Shown here piece by piece: positions 58,557 through 64,000 of a stretch of 64,000 nucleotides of DNA. The DNA lies in contig NZ_JABETK010000001.1 of NCBI RefSeq assembly GCF_013240295.1, positions 372,001-436,000 on the forward strand, read 5' to 3'. Every line of letters begins with the position of its first letter. The stretch's first letter is position 1. The translations under genes and the position numbers were made by a program. Below the pieces are notes generated by a model. The model did not search any database. It was not told the DNA's origin and was given only the letters and a program-made list of their open reading frames with translations. Origin of the DNA: Neoaquamicrobium sediminum. Its GTDB lineage: Bacteria; Pseudomonadota; Alphaproteobacteria; Rhizobiales; Rhizobiaceae.

Positions 58557-60323
58557 AGCGGCCAGAAAAAGAGCAGTGCCGGCACCGAGACCGCCACGAT
58601 GATGATTTCCAGAGGCAGGCCCATTCGCCAATAGTCGCCGAAACGGTAGCCGCCCGGTCCCATGATGATCGTGTTGTTCTTGTGCCCGATCGGCGTCAGG
58701 AAGGCACAGGACGCGGCAACCGCGACCGCCATCAGAAACGGGTCAGGCGACACATTCAGACCCTGGGCGATCGACAGCCCGACCGGCGCGGCGATCAGCG
58801 CGGTCGCAACGTTGTTCAGAAAATCGGACAGGGTCATGGTTACGATCATGAGGATCGTGAGGATCGCCCAGGCTGGCAGCGCACCGGTCAGCGACAGGAT
58901 CGAGTCGGCGATCAGCTTGGTTCCTCCCGACGTTTCGAGCGCCAGGCCGAGCGGAATGAGCGAAGCCAGCAGCACGATCACGGGCCATTCGACCGCTTCA
59001 TAGACCTCGCGCGCCGCGACGACGTTGAAGAGGCAGTATATCGCCACCGCCGCTGCCAGCGCGACGACAAGCGGCACGAAGCCCATGACCGACGACGCGA
59101 CAGCAGCCGCAAAGACCGCCACGGCAAAAAACGCCTTGCCGCGCTGAATGACCGTGTGGCGCTTGTCAGCCAGAGGCAATACGCCAAGCCAGTCAGTCGC
59201 ATCCATCACCCGGCTTTCCGGGCCAAGCAGCAACACGACGTCGCCGGGCTTGATCGTCAGCTTGCGGACGCGCTCGCGAAACCGCTTGCCCTGTCGGGAA
59301 ACGCCAAGCAGCGTAACGCCGCGCCGATACAGAAGCCTCAAATCGAGTGCAGTGCGTCCCACCATGCGCGCATTGTCCGGCACGATCGCCTCGACCAGAA
59401 CAAGCGACTGACCGCGAATTCCGCCGTGCTTTTCCGACGCCGACGTATTGAGTTCGGCGGCGCCGATGAAGGCCTCGATCGCCTTCGGCTCGCCTTCCAG
59501 AACGAGATGGTCACTCTTGCGGATTTCCTCGCTCGCGGCAAAGCCAGGCGGGCGCTTGCCACGCCGCACCAGCCCAAGAATGGCGACGTCGTGCTCTTCG
59601 GCCAGGGGGTAAAGTTCATCGACTGGCTTGCCTATCGCCTTGGAATTTTCCTTCACCCCCGCCTCTGCCACGAACAGGCCCGGCTCATCGGCTCCGCCGC
59701 GGCAGCGGCCTGTCCCGTTGTCGGTATCAGGCGCCATCCGACCAGCGTCACGAAGGCAATGCCAACGATCGAGCAAATGAGGCCGACGGGAGAAAAATCG
59801 AACATCGAAAAGGGTTCGCCAAGGGCGCGCCCGCGAAACTCGGCCACGACGATGTTGGGGGCGTTCCGATCAGGGTGATCATGCCGCCGAGGATGGTCGC
59901 GAACGACAACGGCATGAGCGATTGGGAAACAGGTCGCTTGGCCTTTTCGGCAGCCTCGATGTCGAGCGTCATCAACATGACCAGCGCGGCCACATTGTTG
60001 ATAACGGCCGAAAGGCCTGCACCGATGACCGACATGAAGCCGATATGAGACGAGAGCGAGCGTCCCGAGGACAGCACGACCCGCGCGATCAACTCCACGG
60101 CCCCGGCATTCATCATCGCGCGCGAAACGATCAGCACCAGCGCGATGATGACGACCGCTTCATGCCCGAAGCCGACAAAGGCGTCGTGCGGTTCGACGAC
60201 GCCGCCAACCACAGCAACGATAAGTGCTGCAAAGGCGACGAGGTCGTAACGAATGCGACCCCACACCAGAAAGCCAAACACCACCCCCAGCAGGCAGAAG
60301 AGGAAAATCTGCTCGTAAGTCAT
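58553..60323 (-). CDS. SLC13-type permease with TrkA-C domains, frame broken twice
   Basis: The restored 590-residue protein is an inner-membrane permease of the sodium/sulfate or dicarboxylate (SLC13) superfamily with two TrkA-C domains in the central cytoplasmic loop (EIRKSDHLVLEGEPKAIEAF and VRKLTIKPGDVVLLLGPESR). The first helical half contains SRAMMNAGAVELIARVVLSS and INNVAALVMLMTL; the second has FLNNVATALIAAPVGLSIAQ and FLTPIGHKNNTIIMGPGGYR. Breaks occur at the five-G run 59857-59861 and near 59688-59692, each cured by one C. Relatives transport sulfate, thiosulfate or C4-acids; the substrate is unknown. Confidence 0.87.
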
Positions 60324-60366
60324 GCGGTGCCTCGGCGTCTATCGGGAGCGGGGTCGAGAGAGTTGC

Positions 60367-61116
60367 TCAGATGCAGCGGCCGCCATCGACCTCGAGCGCG
60401 ACGCCGGTGATGAATGCCGCTTCGTCAGAAGCGAGCCACAGCGCGGCATTGGCAATGTCGAGCGGCGTCGAGAGCCGCCCGAGCGGGATCGAGGCGCGGA
60501 ATTGCGCGCGCTTCTCGGGCGTGTCCTCGCCCATGAACTGCGCCAGCATGCCGGTCTCGCCGGCCACCGGGCACAGGCAGTTGACGCGTATGTTCTTCGG
60601 TGCCAGCTCGACTGCCATCGACTTGGTGGCGGTGATCGCCCAACCCTTGGAGGCGTTGTACCAGGTCAGGCCCGGACGCGGCCGCAGGCCGGCCGTGGAG
60701 GCGGTGGTTATGATCGATCCCCCGCCCTGCTTTTCCATGATCGGTGCAACGGCCAGAGTGGAATAGTAGATCGCCTTCATGTTTACGGCGGCGATTAGGT
60801 CGAAGGTTTCTTCCTCGATCGAGAGCATGTCGCCGTTGCGGTGCGTATAGCCCGCATTGTTGACCATGATGTCGACGCGGCCGAAGGCATCCATGGCTGC
60901 GGCGACCATCTCGTCGATCTCGGACCTCAACGATACGTCAGTCTGCACATGCACGGCCGCTTCGCCGATCTCCCTGGCAACCCGCTCGGCGCCCTTCACG
61001 TTGAGGTCGGCAACAACAACCTTCGCACCTTCTTCGGCAAAGCGCTTTGCCATGCCCTCGCCGAAACCCGACGCGGCGCCGGTTATGATCGCGACCTTGT
61101 CCTGCAGACGTGCCAT
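60367..61116 (-). CDS. Short-chain dehydrogenase/reductase
   Basis: The 249-residue protein is a classical SDR with TGAASGFGEGMAKRF near residue 12, NNAGYTHRNGD near residue 86 and the catalytic Tyr-Lys of TWYNASKGWA near residue 150, followed by GVALEVDGGRCI. The nucleotide-binding loop VVVADLNVKGAERV with an Asp at the end of strand 2 suggests NAD. It lies after the aldehyde dehydrogenase on the same strand, so the two could act on an alcohol and aldehyde in sequence. The substrate is unknown. The ATG at 61116 fits the family; the frame further upstream is not used. Confidence 0.9.
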   Translation of the reverse strand: MARLQDKVAIITGAASGFGEGMAKRFAEEGAKVVVADLNVKGAERVAREIGEAAVHVQTDVSLRSEIDEMVAAAMDAFGRVDIMVNNAGYTHRNGDMLSIEEETFDLIAAVNMKAIYYSTLAVAPIMEKQGGGSIITTASTAGLRPRPGLTWYNASKGWAITATKSMAVELAPKNIRVNCLCPVAGETGMLAQFMGEDTPEKRAQFRASIPLGRLSTPLDIANAALWLASDEAAFITGVALEVDGGRCI

Positions 61117-61205
61117 ATGCGTTGCTTTCCTTCTTGCTTGTTGCCCGCCTCTCGCTGCAGCGGCGGGCACAGTCACACAATACAAACCGACGGATTTCGA
61201 TCCGC

Positions 61206-62680
61206 TCAGCCGTGATTAAAGACGACCGTCTTGGTCGCCGACATGTCGTAAAGCGCCTCGAACCCCTTTTCGCGGCCATGGCCGGACTTCTTGAAGCCGC
61301 CGAATGGCAGCTCTATGCCGCCGCCCGCACCATAACCGTTGATGAACACCTGCCCGGCACGCACGCGCTTGGCGACGCGGTGCTGGCGGGCGCCGTCCTT
61401 CGTCCATATGCCGGCGACAAGACCGAACTCGGTGCCGTTGGCCAGACGGATCGCCTCTTCCTCGCCCTCGAACGGGAAGAGTGTCAGCACCGGACCGAAG
61501 ACCTCTTCCTGCGCGACCGCAGCGCGCGGATCGACGGCGCCGAACAGCACAGGCGCCTGGTAGTAGCCGCCTGCCGGTGCATCGACATGAACAGAACCCT
61601 CGGCAAGCACCGATACGCCCGCTTCCCTGGCCGCCGCGATCATCGCTGCGACACGAGTCTGCTGCGACTTGTTGATAAGAGGTCCGAGGTCGAGGTCGGC
61701 GTCATGCGGACCGGCGACAAGTGCGGAGAACCGCTCTGCGAGAGCCGAAGCTATCTGCTCATAAAGCGGCTTCTCGATCAGCACGCGGCTGCCCGCAGAA
61801 CAGGTCTGGCCGCCATTCTGGATGATCGCATTGACCAGCACCGGCAGTGCCGCCTCGACATCGGCGTCGGCGAACACGATCTGCGGCGACTTGCCGCCAA
61901 GTTCCATGGTCACGCCGCGATTGTTGACGGCAGCGGCCTGCTGGATAGCCGTGCCGGTCATCGGCGAACCGGTGAAGGTGACGTAATCGACCAGCGGGTG
62001 GGAGGAGAGTGCGGCGCCTGCGTCGCGGCCATAGCCGGTGATGACGTTGAAGACACCTTCGGGCACGCCGGCCTCTAGCGCGAGCTGGGCAATGCGGATC
62101 GTGGTGAGCGATGCGTCTTCTGCCGGCTTCACCACCAGCGTGTTGCCCATGGCAAGAGCGGCGCCGGCAACGCGGGCCAGAATCTGCATCGGATAGTTCC
62201 AGGGAATGATGCCGGCAACGACGCCGTGCGGCTCGCGCAGCGTCAGCGCGGTATATCCGTCCAGGAACGGAATCGTGTCGCCGTGGATCTTGTCGCCCGC
62301 GCCGCCATAGAACTCATAGTAGCGCATGGTGGCGGTCACATCCGCCCTGCCCTGCCGCACCGGCTTGCCGGTGTCACGCGATCGAGCGCGGCCAGTTCGT
62401 CGCCATTCTTCTCGACGAGCTGGAACAGGCGCGTCAGGCAGCGCCCGCGCTCCACCGCCGGCATGCGGCTCCACGGCCCTTCATGAAAAGCCTCGTGAGC
62501 CGACCTGACCGCGCGGTCGACATCGGCTGCATTGGATGCGGGAATGGATGAGAACACCTTCCCATCGGACGGCGACGCGACATCGATACGCATCCCGGAA
62601 AGCGAATCGGCCGGCTTGCCGTCTATGAGGTTCATGAAGGCTGCGCCTTCGGCGACGGTGCGGGAAAAGGGGGTGCCCAT
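61206..62680 (-). CDS. NAD-dependent aldehyde dehydrogenase, frame broken
   Basis: Aldehyde dehydrogenases oxidise aldehydes to acids with NAD. The catalytic Cys lies in NGGQTCSAGSRVLIE, the general-base Glu in VTMELGGKSPQIVF, the NAD loop in FTGSPMTGTAIQQA, and the end is GIELPFGGFKKSGHGREKG. The break near 62378-62385 (one base lost, in DRVT versus SRDTGKP) is repaired to give 491 residues. The start at 62680 follows GGAGACTG. A role as gamma-glutamyl-gamma-aminobutyraldehyde dehydrogenase (PuuC) is possible because of puuAB nearby, but it is on the other strand, with an SDR, so other aldehydes are equally likely. It is divergent from zwf. Confidence 0.88.
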
Positions 62681-62883
62681 GGTCGACAGTCTCCAGCGTT
62701 CGCGATCGTGCCGGTCCTATCGGCTTGAAAGCGCGGGCGCGATGGACCAGTCTTGCCGCGTGACAAACCCAGCGCGGCAAAAGGTGTCAAGGGCTACACA
62801 GCCGAATATCGGCACTGGCCATTTTAAATCGATTAGATTATACGCCTTTTGCAGATGCGAAGTGCAGGATTCCCGCGACCGAC

Positions 62884-64000
62884 ATGACCAGCCAGATCAT
62901 CCCCGTCGACCCGTTCGACTTCATCATCTTCGGCGGCACCGGCGATCTCGCCGAACGCAAGCTGCTGCCGGCGCTCTATCAGCGTCAGATGGCCGGCCAG
63001 TTTTCGGAGCCGACTCGCATCATCGGCGCGTCGCGCTCTTCGCTGTCGGATGACGAGTACCGGGAATTCGCCCGCAAGGCGATCACCGAACATGTGAAGC
63101 CCGATGAAATCGTCAATGGCGAGCTCGACAGCTTCCTGGCGCGACTTTCCTACGTGCCGGTGGATGCGAAATCAGGAGAAGGCTTCGAGCGGCTGAAGGA
63201 GGCCATCGGGGACAGCACGGCCGTGCGCGCCTTCTACCTCGCCGTGGCCCCGGGCCTTTTCGGTGACATTGCCGGGCATCTCGCCAAACACGGCCTCAAT
63301 GAAGGCGATCCGCGCATCGTCGTGGAGAAGCCGATCGGCCGCGACCTTGCCTCGGCGCGGGCACTGAACGACGCCATCGGCTGCGTGTTCAACGAACAGC
63401 AGATTTTTCGCATCGATCACTATCTCGGCAAGGAGACGGTGCAGAACCTGATGGCGCTGCGCTTCGCCAACACGCTCTACGAACCGCTGTGGAACTCGGC
63501 GCATATCGACCATGTCCAGATCACCGTCGCGGAAACGGTGGGGCTGGAAGACCGCGTCAGCTATTACGACAAGGCCGGCGCGCTGCGCGACATGGTGCAG
63601 AACCACATGCTGCAGCTTCTGTGCCTGATGGCGATGGAACCGCCTTCCTCCATGGATGCCGACGCGGTGCGCGACGAGAAGCTGAAGATCCTGCGCTCGC
63701 TGAAGCGGATCAACGGCAACGAGGCGCCAAAGCTGACGGTGCGCGGCCAGTACAAGGCGGGTGCATCGGCGGGCGGTGCGGTAAAGGGATACGCCGAGGA
63801 ACTCGGCAACGACAGCGACACGGAAACCTTCGTCGCCATCAAGGCAGAGATTGCCAACTGGCGCTGGGCCGGCGTGCCCTTCTACCTGCGCACGGGCAAG
63901 CGCCTCGCCGAACGCGTCTCGGAAATCTGCATCCAGTTCAAGCCGGTGCCACACTCGATCTTCGACGACAGCGCCGGCGTCGTCACCGCCAACCAGCTCG
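62884..64000 (+). CDS. zwf: Glucose-6-phosphate 1-dehydrogenase, N-terminal part
   Basis: G6PD opens the Entner-Doudoroff and pentose phosphate routes by oxidising glucose 6-phosphate with NADP. 372 codons are visible and the gene runs off the right edge, so the C-terminus is missing. The dinucleotide fingerprint FIIFGGTGDLAERKLLPALY at residue 13 and the signature RIDHYLGKETVQNLMALRF near residue 177 are intact, along with EKPIGRDLASA. The ATG at 62884 has no strong ribosome-binding site but gives the family start. It is divergent from the aldehyde dehydrogenase gene. In relatives pgl and edd follow. Confidence 0.96.
   Translation, partial: MTSQIIPVDPFDFIIFGGTGDLAERKLLPALYQRQMAGQFSEPTRIIGASRSSLSDDEYREFARKAITEHVKPDEIVNGELDSFLARLSYVPVDAKSGEGFERLKEAIGDSTAVRAFYLAVAPGLFGDIAGHLAKHGLNEGDPRIVVEKPIGRDLASARALNDAIGCVFNEQQIFRIDHYLGKETVQNLMALRFANTLYEPLWNSAHIDHVQITVAETVGLEDRVSYYDKAGALRDMVQNHMLQLLCLMAMEPPSSMDADAVRDEKLKILRSLKRINGNEAPKLTVRGQYKAGASAGGAVKGYAEELGNDSDTETFVAIKAEIANWRWAGVPFYLRTGKRLAERVSEICIQFKPVPHSIFDDSAGVVTANQL

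Overview
The window is a high-GC alphaproteobacterial chromosome segment, most likely from the Hyphomicrobiales (Rhizobiales), close to Mesorhizobium, Nitratireductor or Aquamicrobium. The lineage rests on several clues read directly: a PdhS-type cell-cycle histidine kinase with the H-box HEIRTPLNAIIGFSELM, an Irr/ICE box before an iron transporter, a CIRCE-controlled groESL operon, a ScfR-like regulator divergent from isocitrate lyase, a DUF1127 gene beside a LysR gene, and a tRNA-His with G1:U72, A73 and no G-1. No genome search was possible, so the genus is inference.

Layout. 1-16.1 kb is mostly core: DoxX fragment, fumC, YqaA-like and MATE membrane proteins, CsbD, groES-groEL, a BaiN-like flavoprotein, small enzymes, rsmE, gshA, a DUF937-like protein, DUF1127/LysR and xseA. 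16.2-30.7 kb is an accessory catabolic block. Its minus-strand operon runs iclR-leuC-leuD-SDR-prpD-lyase-tctB-tctA-tctC-abrB, with mostly overlapping genes. A VOC protein and a quinone oxidoreductase are transcribed divergently, and a second minus-strand operon carries DUF35-thiolase-CoA transferase. The same operator-like sequence lies just upstream of both minus-strand operons. An IS5-like transposase remnant and tRNA-His close the block. 31.5-43.5 kb holds a phasin, pdhS, fbpAB iron uptake, acetoacetyl-CoA synthetase and an AsmA-like protein. 43.5-49.2 kb is a polyamine ABC transporter (potFGHI) with a gamma-glutamylputrescine synthetase-like gene. 49.3-55.7 kb has an EamA permease, a quinone oxidoreductase, a LysR regulator and the ScfR/aceA pair. 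55.8-64 kb has a second puuA-like gene with puuB, an SLC13/TrkA-C permease, an SDR, an aldehyde dehydrogenase and the start of zwf.

How the genes work together. The catabolic block looks like a complete module for an unknown branched di- or tricarboxylate: tripartite uptake (TctABC), two dehydratase/hydratase types (LeuCD-like, MmgE/PrpD), a C-C lyase of the isocitrate lyase/PEP mutase family, then CoA activation and a thiolase-DUF35 enzyme. Glyoxylate bypass (aceA), fumarase, acetoacetate activation and the phasin fit an organism that uses organic acids and stores polyhydroxybutyrate. Polyamine import and gamma-glutamyl polyamine degradation are clustered nearby.

Quality warning. About 22 reading-frame breaks were found, nearly all explained by loss of one base in a G/C or A/T run or of one GC dinucleotide. 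After restoring them, every affected gene is an exact multiple of three with a normal family length. They are read here as sequencing errors rather than real pseudogenes, and coordinates of such genes span the whole restored gene.
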